Shown: positions 38,360-48,953, counted from the stretch's first letter. The stretch: DNA of 64,000 bases from Roseibium sp. HPY-6 (GCF_040530035.1 NZ_JBEWCD010000001.1:124001-188000); one strand, 5' to 3'. The notes: generated by a model not told the origin, from the letters alone. A program made the numbers and translations.

Positions 38360-41300
38360 ATGCGGATAGAGCGGCGCTATACCAAGGAAGGCCAATCGCC
38401 TTACGCCGGCATTGAATTCCGGACAGCTACGAGTGAGATCCGCAATCCGGACGGGTCGATCGTGTTCCGCCTCGAGGACATTCAGGTTCCGGCTCAGTTC
38501 TCTCAGGTCGCCTCCGACATCCTGGCCCAGAAATACTTCCGCAAGGCAGGCGTACCCGCCAGGCTGAAGGCTGTCGAAGAGAACACGGTTCCCTCCTTCC
38601 TCTGGCGTCACGAGGCCGACGAAGACGCCATGAGTGATCTGCCGGAAGACGAGCGCTTTGGTTCGGAAATCGACGGACGCCAGGTTTTCGACCGCCTTGC
38701 CGGCACGTGGACCTACTGGGGCTGGAAAGGCGGATATTTCGATCAGGAATCCGATGCGCAGGCGTTTTATGACGAATTGCGCTACATGCTGGCCACTCAG
38801 AAGGTAGCTCCCAACTCCCCGCAATGGTTCAACACCGGCCTCCACTGGGCTTATGGTATCGACGGTCCGAGCCAGGGCCACTTCTATGTGGATTTCCAGA
38901 CCGGCAAACTGACCAAATCGAAAACGGCTTACGAGCACCCGCAGCCGCATGCCTGCTTCATCCAGTCCGTTCAGGATGATCTCGTCAACGATGGCGGCAT
39001 CATGGACCTGTGGGTTCGCGAAGCACGTCTGTTCAAATACGGCTCGGGCACAGGATCGAACTTCTCGTTCGTTCGCTCTGAAGGCGAGAAACTCTCAGGT
39101 GGTGGCAAATCCTCGGGATTGATGAGCTTCCTGAAAATCGGCGACCGCGCAGCAGGAGCGATCAAGTCCGGTGGCACGACCCGCCGCGCGGCCAAGATGG
39201 TCGTGGTTGATGTTGATCACCCCGATATCGAGGAATACGTCAACTGGAAGGTCAAGGAAGAGCAGAAGGTGGCAGCGCTCGTCACCGGTTCCAAGATCTG
39301 CCAGAAGCACCTGTCGGCAATCATGCGCGCCTGCGTCAACTGCGAGGCGGACAATGGCGACTGCTTCGATCCGGCCAAGAACCCTGCCCTTAAGCGTGAG
39401 ATTCGCGCCGCAAAGAAAATGATGGTGCCGGAGAACTATATCCAGCGCGTCATTCAGTTCGCCCGCCAGGGCTTTACGAAGGTCGAATTCCCGACCTACA
39501 ACACGGATTGGGACTCCGAAGCCTATCTGACTGTTGCGGGACAGAATTCCAACAACTCCGTCCGTGTGACCGACGGCTTCCTCTCCGCAGTTCTTGAGGA
39601 CAGTGAGTGGGACCTGACGGCACGCCGCACCGGCGAAACCTTGAAAACCGTCAAGGCGAAAGAGCTTTGGGAACAGATTGGTTACGCCGCTTGGGCATCC
39701 GCCGATCCGGGTCTGCAGTACCACACGACCATCAACGACTGGCACACATGCCTCGCCGACGGTGAAATCCGCGCATCGAACCCGTGCTCTGAATACATGT
39801 TCCTGGATGACACGGCCTGTAATCTGGCTTCCTTGAACCTGATGCAGTTCCGCAACGAAGACCGGTCCTTTGCCATCGACAATTACGAGCACGCTGTCCG
39901 CCTGTGGACGATCGTTCTCGAAATCTCGGTGCTGATGGCACAGTTCCCGTCGAAGGAAATCGCGGAGCTCTCCTACAAGTTCCGCACACTCGGTCTTGGC
40001 TACGCCAATATCGGCGGCCTGCTGATGACATCCGGCATCTCCTACGATTCCGACGAAGGCCGCGCTCTGTGCGGTGCGCTTACAGCCGTCATGACAGGTG
40101 TTGCCTACGCAACATCCGCTGAAATGGCGGGCGAACTCGGATCTTTCCCGGGGTATAAGAAAAACGCCAAGCACATGCTGAAGGTGATCCGCAATCACCG
40201 CCGTGCCGCCCATGGCGAGACGACGGGTTACGAGGGTCTGAACACACCTCCGGTCGCGCTTGATCATGCAAGCTGCCCGGACAAGGGGATCATCGAGCGC
40301 GCCAGGAAGGCGTGGGACCGCGCCCTGGAACTCGGCGAAAAGAACGGCTACCGAAACGCCCAGTCGACGGTGATCGCTCCGACCGGCACCATCGGTCTTG
40401 TCATGGACTGCGATACGACCGGTATCGAGCCAGACTTTGCCTTGGTGAAGTTCAAGAAGCTTGCCGGTGGTGGTTACTTCAAGATCATCAACCGCGCTGT
40501 TCCGGAAGCCCTGCGCGTGCTCGGCTACTCGGAAGCCGAAATCGGGGAAATCGAAGCCTATGCCGTCGGTCACGGATCGATCGACCAGGCACCCGGTATC
40601 AACCCAGCAAGCCTTTCGGCCAAAGGCTTCACCGAGGAAAGCCTCGGCAAGCTCAAGGACGGCATGAAGTCGGCCTTCGACATCAAGTTCGTGTTCAACC
40701 GCTGGACCCTCGGCGATGACCAGTTGAAAACGCTCGGTGTTTCCGATGAACAGCTGGAAGACACCGAATTCGATCTCCTGTCGTTCCTTGGCTACTCCAA
40801 GGCCGATATCGAAGCGGCGAACACCCATGTGTGCGGTGCCATGACACTGGAAGGCGCTCCGTTCCTGAAGGAAGAGCACTACCCGGTCTTTGACTGTGCC
40901 AACCCGTGCGGCCGCATCGGCAAGCGCTTCCTGTCGGTGGAAAGCCACATTCGCATGATGGCCGCAGCCCAGCCATTCATCTCAGGCGCGATCTCCAAGA
41001 CGATCAACATGCCCAACGATGCAACGGTTGAGGACTGCAAGGAAGCCTACATGCTCTCCTGGAAGCTGGCCCTGAAGGCGAACGCGCTTTACCGCGACGG
41101 TTCCAAACTGTCGCAGCCGCTCAATGCCCAGCTTCTGTCGGACGACGACGACGAGCAGGAAGATGCCATCGAGGAAATCGCAGCCAAACCGCAGGCCGCA
41201 AAGGCAGAGGTGGTTGCCGAGCGAATCGTGGAACGGATCGTCGAACGCGTCGTTCGCGAACAGGAAAAGTTGCCGGCACGCCGCAAGGGGTACACCCAGA

Positions 41301-42049
41301 AGGCCAAGATCGGTGGTCACACCGTGTTCCTGCGCACCGGCGAATACCATGATGGCCGTCTCGGTGAAATCTTCCTTGATATGAACAAGGAAGGCTCGGC
41401 CTTGCGCGCCTTCATCAATAACTTCGCCATCTCGGTGTCGCTTGGCCTGCAATATGGCGTGCCGCTCGAGGAATATGTCGACGCGTTCACCTTCACCAAG
41501 TTCGAGCCGGCCGGCATGGTCCAGGGCAACGATGCGATCAAGAATGCTACCTCGATCCTCGACTATGTCTTCCGCGAGCTTGCCGTTTCGTATCTCGGCC
41601 GTCACGACCTGGCCCATGTCCCGCCGGAAGTCTTCGGCAGCACTGGAGAAGGCCTCTCTTCGGGTGAAGACCGTGGCCAGAGCGGCCAGATCGTTTCGCA
41701 CGGCCTTGTGCGCGGACAGACGGAACGGTTCCGTCTGGTTTCAAACGCCGGCGAGCCAGCCGGAGAAACCACGGAAGCGATCTCGGTGAAGACCGCAAAC
41801 ACGCCGGCGGCCCAGGTCTCCGCGGTCGCAACCGCATTTGCCCGCGGCTCAGAAAGTGCGGCCGCTGTCGAAGTCAGCACCGTGATGAGCCCTGCCCCGC
41901 AGGTCTCCTCGGCGGCCCAGCAAATCGCCCAGGCCCGCATGAAGGGTTATGAGGGCGAGAGCTGCTCCGAATGCGGCAACTTCACCATGGTCCGCAACGG
42001 CACCTGCCTGAAATGCGACACCTGCGGCGCGACCAGCGGCTGTAGCTGA
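38360..42049 (+). CDS. nrdJ: Vitamin B12-dependent ribonucleotide reductase (class II)
   Basis: NrdJ makes deoxyribonucleotides with adenosylcobalamin as the radical source, with or without oxygen. From the ATG at 38360 (AAGGGG upstream; [20 protein letters not shown]) the protein is 1229 residues. Seen are [14 protein letters not shown], the N-terminal effector and barrel region [52 protein letters not shown] with the active-site Cys, and [21 protein letters not shown] (cut here). A long alpha-type extension follows with a coiled coil ([17 protein letters not shown], about 950) and a TSCPD region. The C-terminus has a Cys cluster ([19 protein letters not shown]) that supplies reducing equivalents or binds zinc. 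The NrdR box upstream implies control by dNTP level. Confidence 0.97.
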   Translation: MRIERRYTKEGQSPYAGIEFRTATSEIRNPDGSIVFRLEDIQVPAQFSQVASDILAQKYFRKAGVPARLKAVEENTVPSFLWRHEADEDAMSDLPEDERFGSEIDGRQVFDRLAGTWTYWGWKGGYFDQESDAQAFYDELRYMLATQKVAPNSPQWFNTGLHWAYGIDGPSQGHFYVDFQTGKLTKSKTAYEHPQPHACFIQSVQDDLVNDGGIMDLWVREARLFKYGSGTGSNFSFVRSEGEKLSGGGKSSGLMSFLKIGDRAAGAIKSGGTTRRAAKMVVVDVDHPDIEEYVNWKVKEEQKVAALVTGSKICQKHLSAIMRACVNCEADNGDCFDPAKNPALKREIRAAKKMMVPENYIQRVIQFARQGFTKVEFPTYNTDWDSEAYLTVAGQNSNNSVRVTDGFLSAVLEDSEWDLTARRTGETLKTVKAKELWEQIGYAAWASADPGLQYHTTINDWHTCLADGEIRASNPCSEYMFLDDTACNLASLNLMQFRNEDRSFAIDNYEHAVRLWTIVLEISVLMAQFPSKEIAELSYKFRTLGLGYANIGGLLMTSGISYDSDEGRALCGALTAVMTGVAYATSAEMAGELGSFPGYKKNAKHMLKVIRNHRRAAHGETTGYEGLNTPPVALDHASCPDKGIIERARKAWDRALELGEKNGYRNAQSTVIAPTGTIGLVMDCDTTGIEPDFALVKFKKLAGGGYFKIINRAVPEALRVLGYSEAEIGEIEAYAVGHGSIDQAPGINPASLSAKGFTEESLGKLKDGMKSAFDIKFVFNRWTLGDDQLKTLGVSDEQLEDTEFDLLSFLGYSKADIEAANTHVCGAMTLEGAPFLKEEHYPVFDCANPCGRIGKRFLSVESHIRMMAAAQPFISGAISKTINMPNDATVEDCKEAYMLSWKLALKANALYRDGSKLSQPLNAQLLSDDDDEQEDAIEEIAAKPQAAKAEVVAERIVERIVERVVREQEKLPARRKGYTQKAKIGGHTVFLRTGEYHDGRLGEIFLDMNKEGSALRAFINNFAISVSLGLQYGVPLEEYVDAFTFTKFEPAGMVQGNDAIKNATSILDYVFRELAVSYLGRHDLAHVPPEVFGSTGEGLSSGEDRGQSGQIVSHGLVRGQTERFRLVSNAGEPAGETTEAISVKTANTPAAQVSAVATAFARGSESAAAVEVSTVMSPAPQVSSAAQQIAQARMKGYEGESCSECGNFTMVRNGTCLKCDTCGATSGCS

Positions 42050-42073
42050 CGGGAACGACTTAGTCGGGAGTCC

Positions 42074-42160
42074 GCCAAGGCGGGCTCACCACCTGCCACA
42101 GCGCGGCTCCCGGCGACCAGACAAACAAACCCGCCCATCGGAAACGATCGGGCGGGTTTT
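42074..42160 (+). repeat. Terminator-bearing 85-bp element, copy 1 (nrdJ terminator)
   Basis: The element starts with GCCAAGGCGGGCTCACCA and ends with the hairpin ACCCGCCC-ATCGGAAACGATC-GGGCGGGTTTT, which is the intrinsic terminator of nrdJ. A second, diverged copy with the same spacing lies at 43965-44050. Confidence 0.8.
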
Positions 42161-42342
42161 GTTGTCTTGACGTTGCAAATGCCAACACCGGGCGGGAAAT
42201 GAACGATTGATCCGGTTGCCAGCAAGGACCGCATTACGGACAATCCGTACCGTCGAGATTTGTTTGGGGAAGAGCGCTACAGATTTAAGCGTACAAAACA
42301 TCGAACAGCATGTAGCCTCAACCAAAATCGGAGCACAGACTT

Positions 42343-42792
42343 TTGAATGTCACACTGACGAAAATCGCCAGACACAATTTCGACGATGTGATCGAGCTTG
42401 AGCTGGAGACGTTTCAAGAGAAGAACTTACCGTCAAACGTTTACTCCATCGCGGAATCCGTTCTGTCTGAAACCTTTCACCCAAGAGCCATCTGCCTGGA
42501 CGGCAAAGCGGTGGGTTTCTTGATGTACCAATTTGGCGAGATTGGAGATTTTGACGAAGGCGAGTGCACTATCTGGCGCTTCATGATTGATCGAAGGCAA
42601 CAAAACAAAGGGATCGGCAAGCTTGCTATGGGCTTGGCACTAGAAGAGATAAAAGCGCACAATCGGTGCGACCTGGTGGATATATACTACGATGCCGAGA
42701 ATACTGCGGCGAAGAATCTCTACGCCAAATTTGGCTTCCAAGAAGTGGGGCGCAGAGACGATGGGGACATTATCGCAGAGCGTAACATTTAG
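42343..42792 (+). CDS. GNAT family N-acetyltransferase
   Basis: GNAT enzymes move an acetyl group from acetyl-CoA to an amine of a small molecule or protein. The 149-residue protein shows the family core: beta4 with GECTIWRFMIDRRQQNKGIGK (split in motif terms: FMIDRRQQNKGIG is the acetyl-CoA-binding RxxGxG/A loop) and the late motif NTAAKNLYAKFGFQEVGRR. The likely start is the TTG at 42343, with CGGAG nine bases upstream; no ATG is available in frame. It resembles diamine or spermidine acetyltransferases of the BltD/PaiA type, but the substrate is unknown. Its base composition appears more AT-rich than nrdJ, and it lies between the two copies of the 85-bp element. Confidence 0.85.
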   Translation: MNVTLTKIARHNFDDVIELELETFQEKNLPSNVYSIAESVLSETFHPRAICLDGKAVGFLMYQFGEIGDFDEGECTIWRFMIDRRQQNKGIGKLAMGLALEEIKAHNRCDLVDIYYDAENTAAKNLYAKFGFQEVGRRDDGDIIAERNI

Positions 42793-43129
42793 TTTTTTTG
42801 ATGCCATTCAGGCAACAGCGGTCTTTTGTTAACAACGCATCACCAGATACGACGGGCTCGCTGCCACCACTAGGTGCACTTCAGCAGAACGACCGCGAGG
42901 CGCGCGCCAATAGGTTTTCACTACAATCGGCAAGAACAATCACTTCACGCCACCTGAACATTCACTTCTTGCTCCACCGCCCAGTCCCAGTGCAGGCCTT
43001 CGTTGCGATCGAAGGAATTGGTTGGAAGGCGGACAAAACGCTGACCCGCTGCGCTTGTACAAAGTCTGATTATCAGATGACGTGGTCGATCATTAGCTTA
43101 GTGGCTTTGCGTCCCCTTATATAAACAGC
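42793..43129. other. Gene-free stretch, probably remnant DNA
   Basis: A 108-codon open frame on the plus strand (42798-43124) fills the space, but it lacks a ribosome site and any recognisable fold, so I do not call it. No RNA gene is visible. Confidence 0.5.
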
Positions 43130-43687
43130 TTAGTAGTTTTCATGCGTCTCTTCATAGGGCACTCCAGCGGCCCTAATTCTTTCAACCAGCCAAGGCAGAC
43201 TGACGCCGGAAAATGATTTGAGTTGGATGGGCTCCCGAGTGTGAAAATGGACCCAATATTCGCGTTCATCCATGTCTTCGTGTTTTTGAATGGTCTTGAA
43301 TTCTATCAGCTTGAGTTCGCCTAGCGAGACTGCAAAACCTTCCTCTTTCCCATGTGCATGGTAAGGGACATGCCAAAGCAGATCTTGTTCTGTAAGCCGG
43401 AAGTGCCACTCGCCCGACGTGGACCGCGCGCGCACGGCGAACACCAGTTCCTTCACCAGCCCGTAGATCCCGCTGCCAATGGCGATGAAGCCCAAAAAAG
43501 ACCAAACGCTCCAAGTTTCTATCGCCGCAATATTGAACGATACGATCGTTTCCTTTGGCAGAAGCCACGCCCCAAACAAAATTAGACCAGCAGAAAACAG
43601 GGGCGCAATGATGAGCCGAGCCAGGTTTCGTCCTCGAACTGATTGGCGCACATCAAAGTATGGATCGCCTTCGGTAAATTCAGTCAA
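43130..43687 (-). CDS. Two-helix membrane protein of unknown function
   Basis: I do not recognise this 185-residue protein. It has two hydrophobic helices (about residues 24-44, IIAPLFSAGLILFGAWLL, and about 60-80, VWSFLGFIAIGSGIYGLV) and a soluble C-terminal part of about 100 residues with HFRLTEQDLLWHVPYHAHG and the ending PYEETHENY. The shape resembles small PH-like-domain membrane proteins. The best start is the TTG at 43687 because CGGGAGG stands five bases before it; a GTG at 43720 would add eleven residues but has no ribosome site. It is encoded opposite to the GNAT gene within the segment bounded by the duplicated element. Confidence 0.75.
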   Translation of the reverse strand: MTEFTEGDPYFDVRQSVRGRNLARLIIAPLFSAGLILFGAWLLPKETIVSFNIAAIETWSVWSFLGFIAIGSGIYGLVKELVFAVRARSTSGEWHFRLTEQDLLWHVPYHAHGKEEGFAVSLGELKLIEFKTIQKHEDMDEREYWVHFHTREPIQLKSFSGVSLPWLVERIRAAGVPYEETHENY

Positions 43688-43964
43688 ATTGTCCTCCCGG
43701 ATGCCGCATGAGAACGACACGACCTACGGCGTCTGTAAATGCTGGCGCCAATAAGCTCAATAACCGACTTGATCACTGTCCTTGCTTGCCGGGCCTTCAA
43801 ACAAGTTAAAGCATTCATTGCCTTGGGCTCGATTCTGCGGTTCGCTGCGTGCTGCCTCAATATCCGTTGCAGGCCAGTTGTGTTTATGTGCCACGCAGAC
43901 CATTTTCATAAACCTTTTCAGAAGGTTGACAAACTTCCGGGTTTTATGTGCGTGCAAGAAAAAA

Positions 43965-44050
43965 GCCAAGGCGGGCTCACCATTTACCACAGCGAGGCCC
44001 TCTGCGTCCGAACACACAGCCCCGCCCCTCGGAAGCGAACGGGCGGGTTA
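43965..44050 (+). repeat. Terminator-bearing 85-bp element, copy 2
   Basis: GCCAAGGCGGGCTCACCA (18 bases identical to copy 1), then CCACAGCG shared, and the hairpin CCCGCCC-CTCGGAAGCGA-A-CGGGCGGGTT. The hairpin position is the same as in copy 1 to within a base or two. The rest of 43688-44124 holds no gene that I can see. The T-run is shorter here, so it may be a decayed terminator. Confidence 0.75.
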
Positions 44051-44124
44051 ATTGAATTTCGATGTCTAAACCGGAGTCGCGCGGGAGATAGGCATTCGCC
44101 TTGACCGCAACAGAAGATAAGTCC

Positions 44125-45018
44125 TTACGTTGCGCCTGCGGGCAGTTGCGTTTCCTGGCTCCATTGTTTGGGCGATTGTCCATACATGCGTTTGAACTCC
44201 CGGCTGAACTGCGAGGAACTGACATAACCTGCGTCCCAGGCTGCTTCGCTCACATTCATTCCCCCGGCGATTTTCATCGCGGCATGGTTCAAGCGCATGG
44301 ATTTTGCGAACTGGATCGGCGACATCGTGGTTGCCTGTTTGAACTTGCGGTGGAATACGGCCCGGCTCATACCCGCATGAGCGGCCATGTCGTCGATTGA
44401 CAGCGGTTCGTTGACGTGCGCTGACAGGAACTGGATCGTCCTGGCAATTTCATTGCCGACACCGAAGGAACGCCGCACTGACGCGCCTGCACCACCTTTC
44501 AAGACGGCGTAGTAGAGTTCGCGCAGCCGGCCCGCTCCAAGCACGGCTGCTTCAGTCTTGTCTGCTCCCAGTTGCACCAGCCGGAGCAGTGCATCGGTGA
44601 AGGCAGCATCCCAAGGCGCCAGCGCCAACCCGGAAGGCATCTCACCGCCCATCGGTTGCCGAGCGAGCCCGGTAACGCTTTCCATTTCCAGTGTCAGCTC
44701 CGTCATGACCCGCGTATCGAGGGAAACAAGAACACCAAGCAACGGATTATCAGATGAAGCGGTCGGCGTCCCCGCCTGGACCGGCATCGACGTTGGGCAG
44801 CAAAGATAAAGGTCACTGTCGTAGACATACCGTTTTCCGTCCAGGATCGCTTCCTTTGCCCCACCGACAATAGCGACGACCACCGGTTCATAGACCGCTG
44901 GAACGCAGGGCACCGGTTCGCTCACCCGGAAAAGCTGCACGCCCTGCACGCCGGTTTCAACAATACCGGCACCAGGAAGCCGCTGGTCGATGATGTGTCT
45001 GATCTGCTCTTTGCTCAT
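44125..45018 (-). CDS. AraC family transcriptional regulator
   Basis: The C-terminal 100 residues hold the double helix-turn-helix of AraC proteins: PLSIDDMAAHAGMSRAVFHRKFKQ, then SPIQFAKSMRLNHAAMKI and the second motif VSEAAWDAGYVSSSQFSREFKRMYG (given in parts). The N-terminal part (about 15-170) resembles the AraC_N (PF06719) ligand domain. The ATG at 45018 gives 297 residues and a natural domain start; the frame is open to 45075. The gene is divergent from the SDR gene at 45164 with about 145 bases between, so it probably controls that gene and itself. Confidence 0.92.
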   Translation of the reverse strand: MSKEQIRHIIDQRLPGAGIVETGVQGVQLFRVSEPVPCVPAVYEPVVVAIVGGAKEAILDGKRYVYDSDLYLCCPTSMPVQAGTPTASSDNPLLGVLVSLDTRVMTELTLEMESVTGLARQPMGGEMPSGLALAPWDAAFTDALLRLVQLGADKTEAAVLGAGRLRELYYAVLKGGAGASVRRSFGVGNEIARTIQFLSAHVNEPLSIDDMAAHAGMSRAVFHRKFKQATTMSPIQFAKSMRLNHAAMKIAGGMNVSEAAWDAGYVSSSQFSREFKRMYGQSPKQWSQETQLPAGAT

Positions 45019-45163
45019 TCGACATACGTGACCTGAAAAGGCACCAACTTCAACGTCATTGATACAATCAGGCAAAAAATCGCGATGAATTCATCTGTTT
45101 TGATCCTGCTTCGATAGTTATGTCTCACTTCAAGAATTCAAGAGCAGCTTGAAGGAGCGCGAG

Positions 45164-46099
45164 ATGAAAAACAGATTTGGACCTGCAGGATGGACGCCAG
45201 AACGTTTGGGCTCCCTTAAGGGCAAGACCTATGTGATCACTGGCGCCAACGGGGGCGCTGGCTTTGAGGCGACACGCGTGCTCCTGTCCAAGGGTGCTCG
45301 GGTGGTCATGATGAACCGCAGCCCCGACAAATCAGCCGATGCGATAAAGGCACTGAAGCAGGAATTCGGAACAAACGCCGACGTAAGCTACGTGCTGATG
45401 GACCTTGCCGCACTGGCAAGTGTGCGAGAAGCAGCCAAGGAGCTACTGGAAACAGTTCCGCGAATTGATGCGCTCATCTGCAATGCCGCCATCGCGCAAA
45501 TCGCCACGCAGCACCTCACCGTGGACGGCTTCGAAAGCCAACTCGGTGTGAATTATTTCGGTCATTTCCTGCTGTGCGGTTTGGTCTTCGAACGCATTGA
45601 TCAATCGGCGGGACGCATCGTTGTCGTCGGCAGCAATGGCTACAAGATGGGCGACAAGCGCATACTTTTTGAAGACCTGAACTACGACAGGAATTATTCA
45701 GCCTGGAACGCCTACGCCCAGAGCAAGCTGGCACAGATGGTATTTGGCTATGAACTGCAGCGCAGAGTGCAGGCGTCCGGCAAGTGCGTAGAAGTGCATG
45801 TTTGTCACCCAGGTGCCTCGCGCACGGGCTTGATCCGGAACACGGCAGGCATCGCCACGAGGCTACTGGCAACCCTGCTCTCCCCCCTTGCGCAAACCGC
45901 CGAGCGCGGCTCGTGGCCGGAGGTCATGTGCGCAACGGAAGACGGTCTGGAACGCGCCAAGTACTATGGTCCGATGAAGTTCGAAATGGTCGGTCCCGTC
46001 GGCGAGTGCCCGCTGGAGGCATTTGCCCTCGATCCGGAACAGGCATCAAAGCTCTGGGCGGTTTCCGAGCAGAAAACGGGTCTCAATTGGTCGCCGTGA
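45164..46099 (+). CDS. Short-chain dehydrogenase/reductase
   Basis: This NAD(P)-dependent oxidoreductase of 311 residues has the Rossmann glycine motif TGANGGAGFEA (about 29-39), the structural NAAIA motif (CNAAIAQIA), Ser in VVVGSNGYK and the catalytic Tyr-Lys pair YAQSK. It resembles the retinol-dehydrogenase/WWOX-like group common in bacteria. The ATG at 45164 follows AAGGAG; the frame is open to a TTG at 45149 that lies inside that ribosome site. The AraC regulator gene is divergent. The substrate is unknown. Confidence 0.93.
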   Translation: MKNRFGPAGWTPERLGSLKGKTYVITGANGGAGFEATRVLLSKGARVVMMNRSPDKSADAIKALKQEFGTNADVSYVLMDLAALASVREAAKELLETVPRIDALICNAAIAQIATQHLTVDGFESQLGVNYFGHFLLCGLVFERIDQSAGRIVVVGSNGYKMGDKRILFEDLNYDRNYSAWNAYAQSKLAQMVFGYELQRRVQASGKCVEVHVCHPGASRTGLIRNTAGIATRLLATLLSPLAQTAERGSWPEVMCATEDGLERAKYYGPMKFEMVGPVGECPLEAFALDPEQASKLWAVSEQKTGLNWSP

Positions 46100-46176
46100 C
46101 GCCCGGTTAATTGGTCCAAGGAACAGTTCCGTTCGTCGCGGATAGACCGCCGCAACATTGCTCTCGCCTCTGCGGT

Positions 46177-47187
46177 TCAGTCATATCGCAACTCGGTCGC
46201 TTTACCGCGAAAGACCGTGTAGGCGAGGATCGTATAGCCGACGATCACAGGCAGAACGAACAAGGCGCCGAGCAAGATGATGAACAGGCTTTCAGGCGCA
46301 CTGGCACTTTCGTAAAGCGTCAGTTTTTCCGGAACCACGTATGGGTAGAAGGAATAAGCGAGGCCGACAAAGGCCAGGAAAAACAGGATAGACGTCGCCG
46401 TGAACGGAACCCACGCCCACTTGTCATCTCTTGCGGGCAGATGCCGAAGCGCGGTGTAGATGATGAAGACGAGCAATCCCGACATCAGCGGCAGAGGCGC
46501 CAAAAGGATCATTGAGGGGAACGAGAACCATTTGTCGAAGATACGCTCGCTCACCAGCGGACTTGCGAGCGAAATCGCACCAAGACCTAACATGACGCCC
46601 CAAAGACGTTTACGCGCCCATCGGATCGCCTTGAGCTGCAAGTCGCCTTCTGACTTGATGATCAGCCATGTCGCGCCAATGAAGCCATATCCGGCCGTCA
46701 GGCAAAGCGCCGTCAAAACCCCGAACGCGATCGACGCCGGCGTGTGCTGAAGACCCATAATGTAAAGGCCAAGCATATATCCTTGTGCCAGGGACGCTGA
46801 AACCGAGCCTGTGAAAAACGCCTGGTTCCAGCGGTGTTTCTGCCTTCCGCTGGTTTTGGCGCGAAACTCGAAAGCGACACCGCGGAGGATCAGACCGATC
46901 AGCATGACGGCCACAGGGAGGTAAAGAGCGGTCAGGATGACACCGTGCGCCACGGGAAAGGCAACAAGCAAAAGCCCGACCGCCAGCACCAACCAGGTTT
47001 CATTCGCATCCCAGAATGGACCGATTGCAGCGATCATGCGGTCTTTTTCATCCTCGTCGCCAAGTGGAAAAAGGATGCCGACACCAAGGTCAAACCCGTC
47101 CAGCACGACGTAAACGAGGATCGAGATGCCCATGAGGACGGCGAAGGCCAGCGGAAGCCAGACGGAAGGGTCTCCAAAAAGGGTCAT
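46177..47187 (-). CDS. cydB: Cytochrome bd-type ubiquinol oxidase subunit II
   Basis: Subunit II supports the quinol oxidase that reduces oxygen to water with high affinity and without proton pumping. The 336-residue protein has eight or nine hydrophobic helices and the family opening FAVLMGISILVYVVLDGFDLGVGILFP (in parts), IGPFWDANETWLV and LRGVAFEFR. It starts six bases after the subunit I stop, so the two are co-translated. No small CydX-like frame or cydDC is visible next to it. Confidence 0.95.
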   Translation of the reverse strand: MTLFGDPSVWLPLAFAVLMGISILVYVVLDGFDLGVGILFPLGDEDEKDRMIAAIGPFWDANETWLVLAVGLLLVAFPVAHGVILTALYLPVAVMLIGLILRGVAFEFRAKTSGRQKHRWNQAFFTGSVSASLAQGYMLGLYIMGLQHTPASIAFGVLTALCLTAGYGFIGATWLIIKSEGDLQLKAIRWARKRLWGVMLGLGAISLASPLVSERIFDKWFSFPSMILLAPLPLMSGLLVFIIYTALRHLPARDDKWAWVPFTATSILFFLAFVGLAYSFYPYVVPEKLTLYESASAPESLFIILLGALFVLPVIVGYTILAYTVFRGKATELRYD

Positions 47188-47193
47188 GTTATC

Positions 47194-48570
47194 TTACTCC
47201 GCCGGAACCAGGGCCACTTGCGCCGCACCCGAGTGCGGCCGCGTCCCTTCGGTGTCGCTCGCCTTGCGCGCCAGCCGGAAGATTACCGTGACATAGGCCA
47301 TGAGCAGCACAACGTAGACGATCAGGTAGGCTGCAAGGGTCGTTGCCACCATGGGCGCCGGCACATCCGCGACAGCAAATTCGGTGGTTAACACGCCTTG
47401 GACAAGCCAGGGTTGGCGACCGATCTCCGTTGTGTACCATCCGGCCAGGGTTGCCACCCAACCCGAAAAGGTCATGGCGACGAGACCGCGAAGCAGCCAT
47501 GGGTTCAGCGCGTCGACCCCTCCTTTGCGGCGTATCATGATAACGGTCGCCCAGCTCATCACCAGCATCAAGACCCCTGTTCCAACCATCACGCGAAACG
47601 ACCAGAAGACCGGCGCAACCGGCGGGTGAAGGACTGTTCCGTCTTCTGCGTAGAAGTCGTTTAGACCCGGAACAACACCTGCAGGATCATGTTTGAGGAT
47701 TAAGGACGCACCGTTCGGAACACCAATCTCAAACGCGTTCCGGCGCTTTTCTTCATCGGGAATGGCGAACAGAAGCAGAGGTACATGTGAAGAGGTGTCC
47801 CAGTTGCCCTCCATCGCGGCGACCTTTTGCGGCTGATGCTCCAGCGTGTTCAGGCCGTGCATATCACCTGCCCAGATCTGCAAGGGGATCAGGAGTGCGG
47901 CAAGCCACGCGCCTGTCTTGAGCGTCAGCCGCACGCCCTTGGATCTGTCACCGATCAGGCGGCGATAAGCCGAGACGCCGACAATGAGAAAGGCGACAGT
48001 CAGGCCGCTTGCAAGCAGCATGTGAGCAAGACGATACGGCATCGACGGGTTGAAAACGATCGCCCACCAATCGGTCGCATGCACGACCCCATCGCGCAAC
48101 TCAAAGCCGACGGGCGTATGCATCCACGAGTTCAAAACCAGGATCCAGAAGGCACTCATGGTCGTGCCGAACGCAACGAGAAAAGTTGCCAGCGTGTGCA
48201 GCCAGTTGGGCACCCGCGATGCACCGAAGAGCATGATCCCCAGAAACGCCGCTTCCAAGAAGAAAGCTGTCAGAACCTCGTAAGCCAGGAGCGGACCGGC
48301 CACATTGCCGACAGTTTCCATGAAGCCAGGCCAATTCGTGCCGAACTGGAAACTCATGGTAATCCCGCTGACAACCCCAAGGCCGAAGGACAGGGCAAAT
48401 ATCTTCACCCAAAACATGTAGGCGGCCAGCCAGCGCTCATCACCCGTCGCGTTAAACCTCAGCTTGAAGAACAGCAGCACCCAACCAAGAGCGATTGTGA
48501 TCGTTGGAAACAGGATGTGAAACGAAATATTGGCCGCAAACTGGATGCGGCTTAGCAGAAGTTCTTCCAT
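47194..48570 (-). CDS. cydA: Cytochrome bd-type ubiquinol oxidase subunit I, short Q-loop (CIO) type
   Basis: Subunit I holds the three haems and the quinol site in the inner membrane. The ATG at 48570 (MEELLLSRIQFAANISFHIL) follows AGGAAG and fits the family start; the frame extends six codons further up. The haem ligands are expected in FAANISFH (His) and SFQFGTNWP..., and the signature GRQPW is present in YTTEIGRQPWLV. At 458 residues it is shorter than E. coli CydA (522), matching the cyanide-insensitive-oxidase group with a short Q-loop. The conserved SAFWILVLNSWMHTPVG is present. Confidence 0.95.
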   Translation of the reverse strand: MEELLLSRIQFAANISFHILFPTITIALGWVLLFFKLRFNATGDERWLAAYMFWVKIFALSFGLGVVSGITMSFQFGTNWPGFMETVGNVAGPLLAYEVLTAFFLEAAFLGIMLFGASRVPNWLHTLATFLVAFGTTMSAFWILVLNSWMHTPVGFELRDGVVHATDWWAIVFNPSMPYRLAHMLLASGLTVAFLIVGVSAYRRLIGDRSKGVRLTLKTGAWLAALLIPLQIWAGDMHGLNTLEHQPQKVAAMEGNWDTSSHVPLLLFAIPDEEKRRNAFEIGVPNGASLILKHDPAGVVPGLNDFYAEDGTVLHPPVAPVFWSFRVMVGTGVLMLVMSWATVIMIRRKGGVDALNPWLLRGLVAMTFSGWVATLAGWYTTEIGRQPWLVQGVLTTEFAVADVPAPMVATTLAAYLIVYVVLLMAYVTVIFRLARKASDTEGTRPHSGAAQVALVPAE

Positions 48571-48953
48571 GGCGTCTTCCTGGCTCATGTGCCGTGTCGG
48601 TTGATCACTCGAAAGGCATATGGGCCAGGGTTTTTACCTACTCAATATGAAATCGGCAGACTGCGTCCACACGTCCTGCGGCAGGCCGCCACAGGCACTC
48701 GCGTGACTGCTCGCCGGCATTGTTTTTTTCTCTGGCATATTCTCTAGCTCGGGATGCATTTCACAATCCAAGACGGAACATCAGTCATTTTTCACAGGGC
48801 GCGTGCAAAGTTATTTTCGCCGCTTTGTCAGAACGTTGCGGAAGGCAACAAGTTATTCGACCACTCCAAAAAATTAACAGTATTTTAACACCGGTTTACA
48901 AAGCACCGACGCTTTGCTATCTTGCACGCATTCGTTGATTGGAGAGTTGTATA
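48571..48953. other. Divergent promoter region of cydAB and the VPLPA-CTERM gene
   Basis: No gene is seen. TTGATCACTCGAAA near 48600 has one good half of an FNR/FixK box (TTGAT) but a poor other half, so oxygen control is possible but not shown. The right end is AT-rich (48860-48900). Confidence 0.45.

Noticed and set aside
42798..43124. 108-codon open frame between the GNAT and membrane protein genes
   Set aside because: No ribosome site, no hydrophobic pattern or fold, and composition unlike a coding region.
48600..48614. FNR/FixK box upstream of cydA
   Set aside because: Only the TTGAT half fits; the second half is too poor to call.
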